A DNA stretch of 16,706 bases from Longimicrobium sp. (GCA_030446945.1 JAUJMI010000026.1:1-16706); one strand, 5' to 3'. Shown: positions 1-6,784, numbered from the stretch's first letter. Notes: generated from the letters alone by a model not told the origin. Numbers and translations: made by a program.

Positions 1-11
1 CGAGGGGGAGG

Positions 12-1421
12 ATGTGGGCCGCGGCAATCGCGGCGGCGCTGGGCGGCGCCCCCGCGACGGCGGGCCCCGCGGGGCCGCCGGGCGCGGCGGGGCCCCTCCA
101 GGCCCAGGCGGATGCCGCCGTCCCCAACCAGAGCGAGTGGACCATCATGGCCTACTCGCTGGACCGCAACGAGACTCTGTTCGCCATCAACGCGGAGCAG
201 CCCAAGGTCCCCGCGTCCAACAACAAGGTCTTCACCGCCATCTGGGCGCTCGCGGTGCTGGGGCCGGACTACCGGTTCCCCACCGACCTGCTGATCAACG
301 GCAACATCCAGAACGGCGTGCTGCAGGGCGACGTGATCATCCGCGGCTCGGGCGACCCGGGCTTCGGCTATCCGACGTACGAAAAGGACAACATCGACCC
401 GCTGCGCACCATGGCCCGGCGGCTCAAGTCGCTGGGGATCAACCAGGTGACCGGCAGCGTCATCGGCGACGCGACGATCCACGACCAGCAGAACTACGGG
501 CCTGCGTGGCCCCTGGACACCGGGATGGGCGCCGCCCACTACGCGCCCACCGTCAGCGGCCTCCCTTACCAGCGCAACATGCTGTGGGTGGAGCCGAACG
601 GGCAGGGACCGAACGGCTTCGTGACGCACCCGGACGTGCCGGAGATCCCGGTAGTCTGGAAGAGCCGCGGCGGACGCGGCTACGCGGTGCGCAAGCCGGA
701 GCAGGACACGGTGCGGCTGCGCGGCGGCATCGGTCGGCCGGGGACGCGCTTCCCGGTGGGCGCCTTCGAGCCGGCGCTCCTCGCCCCCGCCGCGTTGCGC
801 CAGGCGATGCGCGAGGCCGGGATCCAGGTGAACGGCGCGGTCAAGCTCCAGCGCACGCCCCGCGGGGCGAAGCTGGCGCACCGCCACCTCTCGCTGACCG
901 TCGCCGAGATGGTGCCGCAGCTCAACCAGCACTCGGACAACTTCTTCGCCGAGCACTTCTGGAAGGCGGCGGTGGCGAAGGCGACGGGCCAGGGGAGTTA
1001 CACGCGCGGCGGCGCGGCGTCGGCCAACTTCTTCCACCGCAGCGCCGGGGTGCCGTACGGGCAGCTCTGGCAGGCGGACGGATCGGGGCTCTCGGCCAAC
1101 AACCGCACCAGCGCCAACGCGATGGTGATGACGCTGAAATTCGCGGACAAGGCGCCGTACTCGCAGGTGTTCCACGAGTCGCTGGCCGTCGCCGGCGACC
1201 CGCGCGGCACCATGAAGCGCATGTTCGTGGGTACGCCGGCCGCGGGGAACCTGCACGCCAAGACCGGCTACATCCGCCAGGTGCGCTCGCTCTCGGGGTA
1301 CGTGAAGACGGCCAGCGGCGAGCGCGTGGCATTCGCCTTCATCTACAACGGCCGTAACACGTCCGGAGCCCGCGGCGTGCAGACGGCGCTGGGAAACCTG
1401 CTGGCGTCGTATCGCAGGTAG
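12..1421 (+). CDS. dacB: D-alanyl-D-alanine carboxypeptidase/endopeptidase, PBP4 family (peptidase S13); start probably upstream of the window
   Basis: This is a penicillin-binding serine peptidase that trims or cleaves D-Ala cross-bridges of peptidoglycan in the periplasm. All three active-site motifs are visible, numbered from the ATG at 12: S69-N-N-K72 (SxxK), S308-D-N310 (SxN) and K417-T-G419 (KTG). The wide gap between the first two, holding an inserted domain, is typical of S13 rather than of small PBPs. The first 35 residues are an Ala/Gly/Pro-rich stretch that looks like the rear of a signal peptide but lacks a basic n-region. The frame stays open to the window edge and reads Arg-Gly-Arg just before this ATG, and the purine-rich stretch abuts the ATG with no spacer, so the real start is probably outside the window. 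The family call is firm; the start is not. Confidence 0.9.
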   Translation: MWAAAIAAALGGAPATAGPAGPPGAAGPLQAQADAAVPNQSEWTIMAYSLDRNETLFAINAEQPKVPASNNKVFTAIWALAVLGPDYRFPTDLLINGNIQNGVLQGDVIIRGSGDPGFGYPTYEKDNIDPLRTMARRLKSLGINQVTGSVIGDATIHDQQNYGPAWPLDTGMGAAHYAPTVSGLPYQRNMLWVEPNGQGPNGFVTHPDVPEIPVVWKSRGGRGYAVRKPEQDTVRLRGGIGRPGTRFPVGAFEPALLAPAALRQAMREAGIQVNGAVKLQRTPRGAKLAHRHLSLTVAEMVPQLNQHSDNFFAEHFWKAAVAKATGQGSYTRGGAASANFFHRSAGVPYGQLWQADGSGLSANNRTSANAMVMTLKFADKAPYSQVFHESLAVAGDPRGTMKRMFVGTPAAGNLHAKTGYIRQVRSLSGYVKTASGERVAFAFIYNGRNTSGARGVQTALGNLLASYRR

Positions 1422-1482
1422 CTCGTCCCAATCGCACATGGAGAACCGGGGTCCGGCGCGGGTATGGCCGGGCCCCAATCGT

Positions 1483-1512
1483 TTGCGCCCCATACCGGCC
1501 GCGGGGTAGCTT
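1483..1512 (+). promoter_or_regulatory. Possible sigma70-type promoter for the DinB-mqnD pair
   Basis: TTGCGC at 1483-1488 and TAGCTT at 1507-1512 are separated by 18 bp, about 45 bp before the DinB start at 1557. The spacing is acceptable but both boxes deviate from consensus, so this is only a candidate. A 7-bp dyad (GGTATGG 1461-1467 / CCATACC 1490-1496) overlaps it. Confidence 0.3.
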
Positions 1513-1556
1513 GTGCGCCGACCCCCGGCGACACCCCCCGGCCACGAGGAGGCGGC

Positions 1557-2090
1557 ATGGAGCAGGCCCGCGACGCGCGGTTCCCCATCGGCAAGTTCCG
1601 CCTGGAAGGCGAGGTCACGCTCGAGCGGCGGCGCGAGTGGATCGCGCGGATCGCGGCGGCGCCGGCACGCTTCCGCGCCGCGGTGGCCGATCTGACGGAC
1701 GAGCAGCTCGACACCGCGTACCGGGAGGGCGGGTGGACCGTGAGGCAGCTCATCCACCACCTCGCGGACAGCCACATGAACGCGTACGTGCGGGTGAAGC
1801 TGGCGCTGACGGAAGAGAGCCCCACGGTCAAGACCTACGACGAGGCGTTGTGGGCCTCCCTCCCGGACTCCACGATCACGCCGCCCGCGGTGTCGCTGAC
1901 GATCCTGGAGGCGCTCCACGCGCGCTGGGTGGATCTGCTGGAATCGCTGGACGATGCGCAGTGGCACCGCACGATCCGCCACCCGGAGTGGGGCGAGATT
2001 CCGCTGGAGTCGGTCGTTGCGCAGTACGCCTGGCATGGCGACCACCACATCGCTCACGTGGCGGCGCTGCGCGACCGGATGCGATGGTGA
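1557..2090 (+). CDS. DinB/YfiT-like putative metal-dependent protein (bacillithiol-transferase-like family)
   Basis: This 177-residue four-helix-bundle protein resembles the YfiT branch of the DinB superfamily, some members of which are thiol-dependent S-transferases. The N-terminus carries the RFPIGKF motif typical of YfiT-like proteins. Candidate metal ligands are His67/His68 in the second helix (QLIHHLADSH) and the late H160-x3-H164 pair (WHGDHHIAH), which matches the three-His pattern of the family. The ATG at 1557 is chosen because AGGAGG at 1547-1552 lies 4 bp upstream; the frame is open further back, but without a ribosome site. It overlaps mqnD at its 3' end, so the two are probably co-transcribed. 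The substrate and the thiol cofactor in this organism cannot be told from sequence. Confidence 0.8.
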   Translation: MEQARDARFPIGKFRLEGEVTLERRREWIARIAAAPARFRAAVADLTDEQLDTAYREGGWTVRQLIHHLADSHMNAYVRVKLALTEESPTVKTYDEALWASLPDSTITPPAVSLTILEALHARWVDLLESLDDAQWHRTIRHPEWGEIPLESVVAQYAWHGDHHIAHVAALRDRMRW

Positions 2091-2926
2091 TGGAAGGCAC
2101 CGCGCTCACGCTGGGGTATTCGCCGTGCCCGAACGACACCTTCATCTTCGATGCGCTGGTGCACGGGCGCGTCGAGGTGGATGGGCTTCGCTTCGAGGAG
2201 CGGCTGGAGGACGTGGAGACGCTGAACCGGCTGGCGGCGGATGCGGCGCTCGACGTCACCAAAATCTCGTACGGCGCGATCCCGGGGCTGCTGCGGGACT
2301 ACGTGCTGCTGCGCAGCGGCGGGGCGCTGGGGCGCGGGTGCGGGCCGCTGGTGGTCGCGCGCCGCGAGATGGATGCGGACGAGCTGTCCAGGGCGCGCAT
2401 CGCCATCCCCGGGCGCAACACGACGGCCAACCTCCTCCTCCGCCTCTTTGCGCCCGATGCCGCGCAGGGGGTGGAGCGCGTCTACAGCGACATCATGCCC
2501 GCCGTGGCGCGCGGCGAGTTCGATGCGGGGCTCATCATCCACGAGTCGCGCTTCACCTATCCGCGGCACGGGCTGGTGCGCGTCGCCGACCTGGGCGCGT
2601 GGTGGGAGACGACGACCGGGCTCCCGATCCCGCTCGGCGGCATCCTCGCGCGCCGCGCGCTCGGCGACCACGCGATTCGGGCGGTGGAGGACGGGATCCG
2701 GCGCTCGGTGGAGTTCGCCTTCGCGCACCCGGAGGCATCGCGCCCCTACGTGCGCGCCCACGCGCAGGAGATGGACGACGCGGTGACGCAGCAGCACATC
2801 GACCTCTATGTGAACCGCTTCTCGGTGGACGTGGAGGAGGAGGGCGCGCGCGCCGTCGAGGCGCTCTTTGCGCGGGCGCGCGAGGCGGGGGTGACCGATG
2901 CGGAGGTGCCGTCGCCCTTCCTGTGA
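2084..2926 (+). CDS. mqnD: 1,4-dihydroxy-6-naphthoate synthase, futalosine menaquinone pathway
   Basis: MqnD converts cyclic dehypoxanthinyl futalosine to 1,4-dihydroxy-6-naphthoate in the alternative (futalosine) route to menaquinone. The 280-residue product has the family hallmark SPCPNDTFIF near the N-terminus (residues 13-22) and GLIIHES with His153, matching the position of the proposed catalytic base histidine in the Thermus enzyme. Length and the two-lobed periplasmic-binding-protein-like layout fit the family. Start choice: ATG 2084 gives a 7-bp overlap with the upstream gene. ATG 2090 is equally plausible because it forms a TGATG stop-start overlap. Either way translation is probably coupled to the DinB gene. 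No other mqn gene is in the window. Confidence 0.93.
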   Translation: MVMEGTALTLGYSPCPNDTFIFDALVHGRVEVDGLRFEERLEDVETLNRLAADAALDVTKISYGAIPGLLRDYVLLRSGGALGRGCGPLVVARREMDADELSRARIAIPGRNTTANLLLRLFAPDAAQGVERVYSDIMPAVARGEFDAGLIIHESRFTYPRHGLVRVADLGAWWETTTGLPIPLGGILARRALGDHAIRAVEDGIRRSVEFAFAHPEASRPYVRAHAQEMDDAVTQQHIDLYVNRFSVDVEEEGARAVEALFARAREAGVTDAEVPSPFL

Positions 2927-2984
2927 TCTGCCCGGGGCCGTCGTCGCGGCGCCGCGAGGGTAGCACCAGTCAGGTGACCCGGCA

Positions 2985-3260
2985 CCACTTCCTGAACGGA
3001 GCGCCTCACGGCCCCTGCCCTACCCGAATCTCTGGCGCGGAGTGAAGGAAACGGGCTCTCCCGGGCAACGTGACCCAACCCATGTTGGGCCGCCCGTGCG
3101 TGGCGATCGGCGGGAGCGGCATGCACCCGTCGATCCCCATGGCGTTGGTGCGGAACATGGGATGGGGCGGTGCTTCGCGGCGGAGCCCGTCTCCTTCACT
3201 TCGCGCCACGGCCCGATCCGATGCGCGGACTTTGGCGGGGGCGCTCCGTTCAGGAAGTGG
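2985..3260. repeat. Foldback (MITE-like) palindromic element, left copy
   Basis: This is a 276-bp imperfect palindrome with no coding capacity. A 21-bp exact terminal inverted repeat (starting CCACTTCCTGAACGG) occupies 2985-3005 and 3240-3260. Further nested arms are visible: 3030-3055 pairs with about 3184-3209 (GTGAAGGAAACGGGCT against AGCCCGTCTCCTTCAC), and CCCATGTT 3080-3087 pairs with AACATGGG 3154-3161. Compared with the middle copy, 2985-3093 has about nine mismatches, while everything right of 3093 is identical. No transposase or clear target-site duplication is seen. Confidence 0.8.
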
Positions 3261-3284
3261 GGCGTGTTCAGGCGTGTCGGGGAG

Positions 3285-3313
3285 TTGACCTCGGACGCAT
3301 GTGTTACTAGAAT
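3285..3313 (+). promoter_or_regulatory. Sigma70-type promoter of the first Rrf2 gene
   Basis: TTGACC (3285-3290) and TAGAAT (3308-3313) are separated by exactly 17 bp. The predicted transcription start is near 3320, which gives a very short leader to the ATG at 3336. The -10 box lies inside the dyad at 3300-3322, so a protein bound there would block RNA polymerase. The -35 box begins 24 bp after the end of the foldback element. Confidence 0.7.
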
Positions 3314-3322
3314 AGATACAAA
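3300..3322. promoter_or_regulatory. Candidate Rrf2 operator, promoter-proximal site (copy 1)
   Basis: This 23-bp site of form TGTGT-N13-ATACA-AA overlaps the -10 box and predicted start. It matches the site at 3787-3809 in both half-sites and in length; both are preceded by GCA, and AGATACA is shared on the right. It is inferred to be the autoregulatory operator of the Rrf2 protein. Confidence 0.5.
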
Positions 3323-3335
3323 CGTGGAGGCGCAG

Positions 3336-3770
3336 ATGAACAGCCGATTCGCCGTCGCGGTTCACATCCTGACGCTGATCGCCCGAAGCGAGGGGCAGCC
3401 GGTGACCTCGGAGTACATCGCGGGGAGCGTGAACACGAACCCGTCTCTGGTGCGGCGGCTCCTGTCGCAGATGACGCGGGCGGGCCTGACGATGTCGCAG
3501 ATGGGTGCCGGCGGGGGCGCGCTGCTGGCCCGCCCGGCGGACCAGATCACCCTCCGCGACGTCTATCGCGCCGTGGACGAGGGCGAGCTCTTCGGCCTTC
3601 ACCGCGAGCAGCCGAACGCCCGCTGCCCTGTCGGCCGTAACATCCAGCCGATGCTGGAGGCGCGTTTCGACGCCGCGAAGCAGGCACTGGAGTCGGAGCT
3701 GGAGCGCACCACCGTCGCGGAGACCGCGGCGGAGATCGGCGTGCGGGAGGAGCAGGACGCGGCCCGCTGA
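3336..3770 (+). CDS. Rrf2-family transcriptional regulator (copy 1)
   Basis: This 144-residue winged-helix regulator has the Rrf2 N-terminus (SRFAVAVHILTLIA), a helix-turn-helix with recognition helix around residues 35-51 (NPSLVRRLLSQMTRAGL) and a Gly-rich wing (GAGGGALLARP, 57-67). It has a single cysteine, Cys97, in the motif ARCPVGRNIQP, and lacks the three-Cys cluster of IscR/NsrR. Cys97 corresponds to the conserved cysteine of thiol-based redox sensors such as HypR. His10 sits near a position used as a cluster ligand in RsrR, but its usual acidic partner is Ala6 here. Start: GGAGG at 3326-3330 lies 5 bp before the ATG at 3336; the longer open frame from 3042 runs through the foldback element and the promoter and is rejected. 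The oxidoreductase gene follows 59 bp downstream and is its likely target. Confidence 0.92.
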   Translation: MNSRFAVAVHILTLIARSEGQPVTSEYIAGSVNTNPSLVRRLLSQMTRAGLTMSQMGAGGGALLARPADQITLRDVYRAVDEGELFGLHREQPNARCPVGRNIQPMLEARFDAAKQALESELERTTVAETAAEIGVREEQDAAR

Positions 3771-3786
3771 TTCCGCCGTGTCAGCA

Positions 3787-3809
3787 TGTGTACCAAATCC
3801 AGATACACA
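3787..3809. promoter_or_regulatory. Candidate Rrf2 operator between regulator and oxidoreductase (copy 1)
   Basis: This is a near-perfect 23-bp dyad, TGTGTA-N11-TACACA, in the 59-bp gap before the oxidoreductase ATG at 3830. It shares half-sites with the dyad over the regulator promoter at 3300-3322. It could give independent repression of the second gene, or block read-through. Confidence 0.5.
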
Positions 3810-3829
3810 CAAACCACGAGAGAGCCAAC

Positions 3830-4684
3830 ATGATCGCAGTCTCCGGAGCCACCGGCCACCTCGGCCGCCTCGTCATCGAGAACCTGGTGGAGCGCGGCGT
3901 CGCGGCCGGCGAGATCGTCGCCCTGGCGCGCAGCCCGCGGAAGGCGCAGGACCTTGCCGCGCGCGGCGTGCAGGTGCGCGCCGCGGACTACTCGCAGCCG
4001 GACACCCTCGTCGCGGCGCTGCAGGGCGTGGAGAAGCTCCTCCTCGTCTCCGCGAGCGAGGTGGGGCAGCGCGTCGCCCAGCATCGCAACGTGGTGGATG
4101 CGGCTCGCGAGGCGGGCGTTCAGCTGCTGGCCTACACCAGCATCCTGAAGGCGGACACCAGCGGAATGCAGCTCGCCGCCGAGCACAAGGCCAGCGAAGA
4201 GATCATCCGCGCGACGGGAATCCCCTTCGTCCTCCTGCGCAACGGCTGGTACCTGGAGAACTACACCGGCAACCTGGCCTCGACGCTGGAGCACGGCGCG
4301 CTCCTCGGCAGCGCACACGACGGCCGGGTCAGCGCGGCCGCCCGCGCCGACTACGCGGCGGCGGCGGCGGAGGTGCTCACGGGCAGCGGCCACGAGAACC
4401 AGACATACGAGCTCGGCGGCGACGCCTTCACGCTCCCGGAGCTGGCCGGGATCATATCGCGCGAGAGCGGCCGCCCCGTCGAGTACAGGAACCTCCCGGA
4501 GGATGCGTTCGCCGGGGTGCTGGTCAGCGTCGGCCTCCCCGAGCCGTTCGCCCGCGTCCTGGCAGACGCCGACCGTGGCATCGCGCGCGGCGAGCTGTTC
4601 ACCGACCGCGACGACCTCCGCCGCCTGATCGGCCGCGCCCCCACGACACCCCGCGAGGCAGTCGCCGCTGCGCTGCGCGGGTAG
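3830..4684 (+). CDS. QorB/YtfG-like NAD(P)H:quinone oxidoreductase (atypical SDR, NmrA-like; copy 1)
   Basis: This 284-residue soluble protein is of the NAD(P)H:quinone oxidoreductase type 2 branch of atypical SDRs, which reduce quinones with NADPH. The nucleotide-binding loop is GATGHLG (residues 6-12). Arg34 in ALARSP after beta-2 suggests a preference for NADP(H). The YTSIL (102-106), AEHKASE (117-123) and LRNGWYLENY (136-145) motifs are typical of QOR2 proteins. The classical SDR YxxxK pair is absent, as expected for this family. The ATG at 3830 is chosen because it starts directly at beta-1; an in-frame ATG at 3788 lies inside the operator dyad. Pairing with an Rrf2 regulator fits an electrophile or quinone stress response (inference). 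Confidence 0.9.
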   Translation: MIAVSGATGHLGRLVIENLVERGVAAGEIVALARSPRKAQDLAARGVQVRAADYSQPDTLVAALQGVEKLLLVSASEVGQRVAQHRNVVDAAREAGVQLLAYTSILKADTSGMQLAAEHKASEEIIRATGIPFVLLRNGWYLENYTGNLASTLEHGALLGSAHDGRVSAAARADYAAAAAEVLTGSGHENQTYELGGDAFTLPELAGIISRESGRPVEYRNLPEDAFAGVLVSVGLPEPFARVLADADRGIARGELFTDRDDLRRLIGRAPTTPREAVAAALRG

Positions 4685-4705
4685 CACCCGCCGCGCGACC
4701 CGGCA

Positions 4706-4981
4706 CCACTTCCTGAACGGAGCGCCTCACGGTCCCTGCCTTACCCGGACCTCTGGCGCGGAGTCAAGGAAACGGGCTCTCCCGGGCGACGTGATCCAAC
4801 CCATGTTGGGCCTGCCGTGCGTGGCGATCGGCGGGAGCGGCATGCACCCGTCGATCCCCATGGCGTTGGTGCGGAACATGGGATGGGGCGGTGCTTCGCG
4901 GCGGAGCCCGTCTCCTTCACTTCGCGCCACGGCCCGATCCGATGCGCGGACTTTGGCGGGGGCGCTCCGTTCAGGAAGTGG
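4706..4981. repeat. Foldback element, middle copy (recombinant hybrid)
   Basis: This element has the same 276-bp layout, with the 21-bp exact terminal inverted repeat at 4706-4726 and 4961-4981. Left of 4815 it is identical to the right-hand element at 6427. Right of 4857 it is identical to the left-hand element at 2985 and differs from the right-hand one. The switch therefore lies within 4815-4857, which contains the centre of the palindrome (about 4843). Confidence 0.85.
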
Positions 4982-5005
4982 GGCGTGTTCAGGCGTGTCG
5001 GGGAG

Positions 5006-5034
5006 TTGACCTCGGACGCATGTGTTACTAGAAT
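5006..5034 (+). promoter_or_regulatory. Sigma70-type promoter of the second Rrf2 gene
   Basis: This is identical to the first copy: TTGACC 5006-5011, 17-bp spacer, TAGAAT 5029-5034. Because the right half of the middle element came from the left copy, the second cassette keeps a complete promoter of its own. Confidence 0.7.
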
Positions 5035-5043
5035 AGATACAAA
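5021..5043. promoter_or_regulatory. Candidate Rrf2 operator, promoter-proximal site (copy 2)
   Basis: This is an exact copy of the dyad at 3300-3322, overlapping the -10 box of the second promoter. Confidence 0.5.
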
Positions 5044-5056
5044 CGTGGAGGCGCAG

Positions 5057-5491
5057 ATGAACAGCCGATTCGCCGTCGCGGTTCACATCCTGACGCTGAT
5101 CGCCCGAAGCGAGGGGCAGCCGGTGACCTCGGAGTACATCGCGGGGAGCGTGAACACGAACCCGTCTCTGGTGCGGCGGCTCCTGTCGCAGATGACGCGG
5201 GCGGGCCTGACGATGTCGCAGATGGGTGCCGGCGGGGGCGCGCTGCTGGCCCGCCCGGCGGACCAGATCACCCTCCGCGACGTCTATCGCGCCGTGGACG
5301 AGGGCGAGCTCTTCGGCCTTCACCGCGAGCAGCCGAACGCCCGCTGCCCTGTCGGCCGTAACATCCAGCCGATGCTGGAGGCGCGTTTCGACGCCGCGAA
5401 GCAGGCACTGGAGTCGGAGCTGGAGCGCACCACCGTCGCGGAGACCGCGGCGGAGATCGGCGTGCGGGAGGAGCAGGACGCGGCCCGCTGA
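5057..5491 (+). CDS. Rrf2-family transcriptional regulator (copy 2)
   Basis: This is identical in predicted protein sequence (144 residues) to the regulator at 3336-3770, including Cys97, the helix-turn-helix, the wing and the GGAGG ribosome site. The absence of divergence means the duplication is very recent, is being homogenised, or is an assembly artefact. If real, regulator and target are doubled together, which preserves their ratio. Confidence 0.9.
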   Translation: MNSRFAVAVHILTLIARSEGQPVTSEYIAGSVNTNPSLVRRLLSQMTRAGLTMSQMGAGGGALLARPADQITLRDVYRAVDEGELFGLHREQPNARCPVGRNIQPMLEARFDAAKQALESELERTTVAETAAEIGVREEQDAAR

Positions 5492-5507
5492 TTCCGCCGT
5501 GTCAGCA

Positions 5508-5530
5508 TGTGTACCAAATCCAGATACACA
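5508..5530. promoter_or_regulatory. Candidate Rrf2 operator before the second oxidoreductase
   Basis: This is an exact copy of the TGTGTA-N11-TACACA dyad at 3787-3809. Confidence 0.5.
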
Positions 5531-5550
5531 CAAACCACGAGAGAGCCAAC

Positions 5551-6405
5551 ATGATCGCAGTCTCCGGAGCCACCGGCCACCTCGGCCGCCTCGTCATCGA
5601 GAACCTGGTGGAGCGCGGCGTCGCGGCCGGCGAGATCGTCGCCCTGGCGCGCAGCCCGCGGAAGGCGCAGGACCTTGCCGCGCGCGGCGTGCAGGTGCGC
5701 GCCGCGGACTACTCGCAGCCGGACACCCTCGTCGCGGCGCTGCAGGGCGTGGAGAAGCTCCTCCTCGTCTCCGCGAGCGAGGTGGGGCAGCGCGTCGCCC
5801 AGCATCGCAACGTGGTGGATGCGGCTCGCGAGGCGGGCGTTCAGCTGCTGGCCTACACCAGCATCCTGAAGGCGGACACCAGCGGAATGCAGCTCGCCGC
5901 CGAGCACAAGGCCAGCGAAGAGATCATCCGCGCGACGGGAATCCCCTTCGTCCTCCTGCGCAACGGCTGGTACCTGGAGAACTACACCGGCAACCTGGCC
6001 TCGACGCTGGAGCACGGCGCGCTCCTCGGCAGCGCACACGACGGCCGGGTCAGCGCGGCCGCCCGCGCCGACTACGCGGCGGCGGCGGCGGAGGTGCTCA
6101 CGGGCAGCGGCCACGAGAACCAGACATACGAGCTCGGCGGCGACGCCTTCACGCTCCCGGAGCTGGCCGGGATCATATCGCGCGAGAGCGGCCGCCCCGT
6201 CGAGTACAGGAACCTCCCGGAGGATGCGTTCGCCGGGGTGCTGGTCAGCGTCGGCCTCCCCGAGCCGTTCGCCCGCGTCCTGGCAGACGCCGACCGTGGC
6301 ATCGCGCGCGGCGAGCTGTTCACCGACCGCGACGACCTCCGCCGCCTGATCGGCCGCGCCCCCACGACACCCCGCGAGGCAGTCGCCGCTGCGCTGCGCG
6401 GGTAG
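5551..6405 (+). CDS. QorB/YtfG-like NAD(P)H:quinone oxidoreductase (copy 2)
   Basis: This is identical in predicted protein (284 residues) to the gene at 3830-4684, with the same GATGHLG nucleotide-binding loop and intact reading frame, so both copies should be functional. Its stop lies 21 bp before the right-hand foldback element, the same spacing that separates the first copy from the middle element. That spacing shows the original junction was this one. Confidence 0.9.
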   Translation: MIAVSGATGHLGRLVIENLVERGVAAGEIVALARSPRKAQDLAARGVQVRAADYSQPDTLVAALQGVEKLLLVSASEVGQRVAQHRNVVDAAREAGVQLLAYTSILKADTSGMQLAAEHKASEEIIRATGIPFVLLRNGWYLENYTGNLASTLEHGALLGSAHDGRVSAAARADYAAAAAEVLTGSGHENQTYELGGDAFTLPELAGIISRESGRPVEYRNLPEDAFAGVLVSVGLPEPFARVLADADRGIARGELFTDRDDLRRLIGRAPTTPREAVAAALRG

Positions 6406-6426
6406 CACCCGCCGCGCGACCCGGCA

Positions 6427-6703
6427 CCACTTCCTGAACGGAGCGCCTCACGGTCCCTGCCTTACCCGGACCTCTGGCGCGGAGTCAAGGAAACGGGCTC
6501 TCCCGGGCGACGTGATCCAACCCATGTTGGGCCTGCCGTGCGTGGCGATCGGCGGGAGCGGCATGCACCCGTCGATCCGCACGTGCTTGCTTGGGAGCAT
6601 GGGATGGGGCGGCGCTTTCGCGGCGGGGCCCGTCTCCTTCACCTCGCGCCACGGCCCGGTCGAATGCGCGGGCTTTGACGGGGGCGCTCCGTTCAGGAAG
6701 GGG
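6427..6703. repeat. Foldback element, right copy
   Basis: This is a 277-bp imperfect palindrome with the terminal arm at 6427-6447 and its 20/21 complement at 6683-6703. The inner CCCATG/CATGGG arm is kept. Left of 6579 it is identical to the middle element. Right of that it is clearly diverged from both others while keeping the same architecture, so it is an independently inserted or aged member of the same family. Confidence 0.8.
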
Positions 6704-6730
6704 GGCTGCGTCAGGGGATACTGTGAAGCG

Positions 6731-6754
6731 GCGCGAGGGAAACTTCCCCCGCGC
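6731..6754. terminator. GC-rich hairpin between foldback element and helicase stop; possible helicase terminator
   Basis: An 11-bp stem with one mismatch (GCGCGAGGGAA 6731-6741 against TTCCCCCGCGC 6744-6754) lies 31 bp beyond the helicase stop codon on the minus strand. It has no U-tract, so intrinsic termination is uncertain. The rest of 6704-6784 shows nothing else recognisable. Confidence 0.35.
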
Positions 6755-6784
6755 CTCGCCGCGTCTCCGCGTGAGACCGCCGTT

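Larger units (their letters stand above)
3094..6578. repeat. Exact tandem duplication, period 1,721 bp (two Rrf2-oxidoreductase units)
   Basis: The sequence 3094-4857 recurs at 4815-6578 with an offset of 1,721 bp. The translations in several frames are identical and I found no base difference in the lines compared. Identity stops on the left at 3092-3093 (GC against TG at 4813-4814) and on the right at 4858/6579 (C against G). The break points lie inside the foldback elements, so the unit is one complete Rrf2-oxidoreductase cassette plus one element-equivalent. Confidence 0.95.

Noticed and set aside
2944..2957. A 14-bp perfect palindrome TCGCGGCGCCGCGA after mqnD as a terminator.
   Set aside because: A palindrome with no loop and no T-tract is expected by chance in such GC-rich sequence; no function is supported.
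3042..3335. N-terminal extension of the Rrf2 gene (in-frame ATG at 3042).
   Set aside because: The extension spans the palindrome, the promoter at 3285-3313 and the operator. GGAGG directly precedes the ATG at 3336, and the protein starting there has the normal family length.
3006..3812. A 268-codon minus-strand frame, repeated at 4727-5533, covering the element and the Rrf2 gene.
   Set aside because: It is a shadow of the Rrf2 gene plus element. Its repetition merely reflects the tandem duplication.
2985..6703. Insertion sequence or composite transposon with its own transposase.
   Set aside because: All open frames between the elements are accounted for by the Rrf2 regulator and the oxidoreductase. 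No DDE, HUH or serine/tyrosine recombinase motif is present, so only a non-autonomous element is supported.
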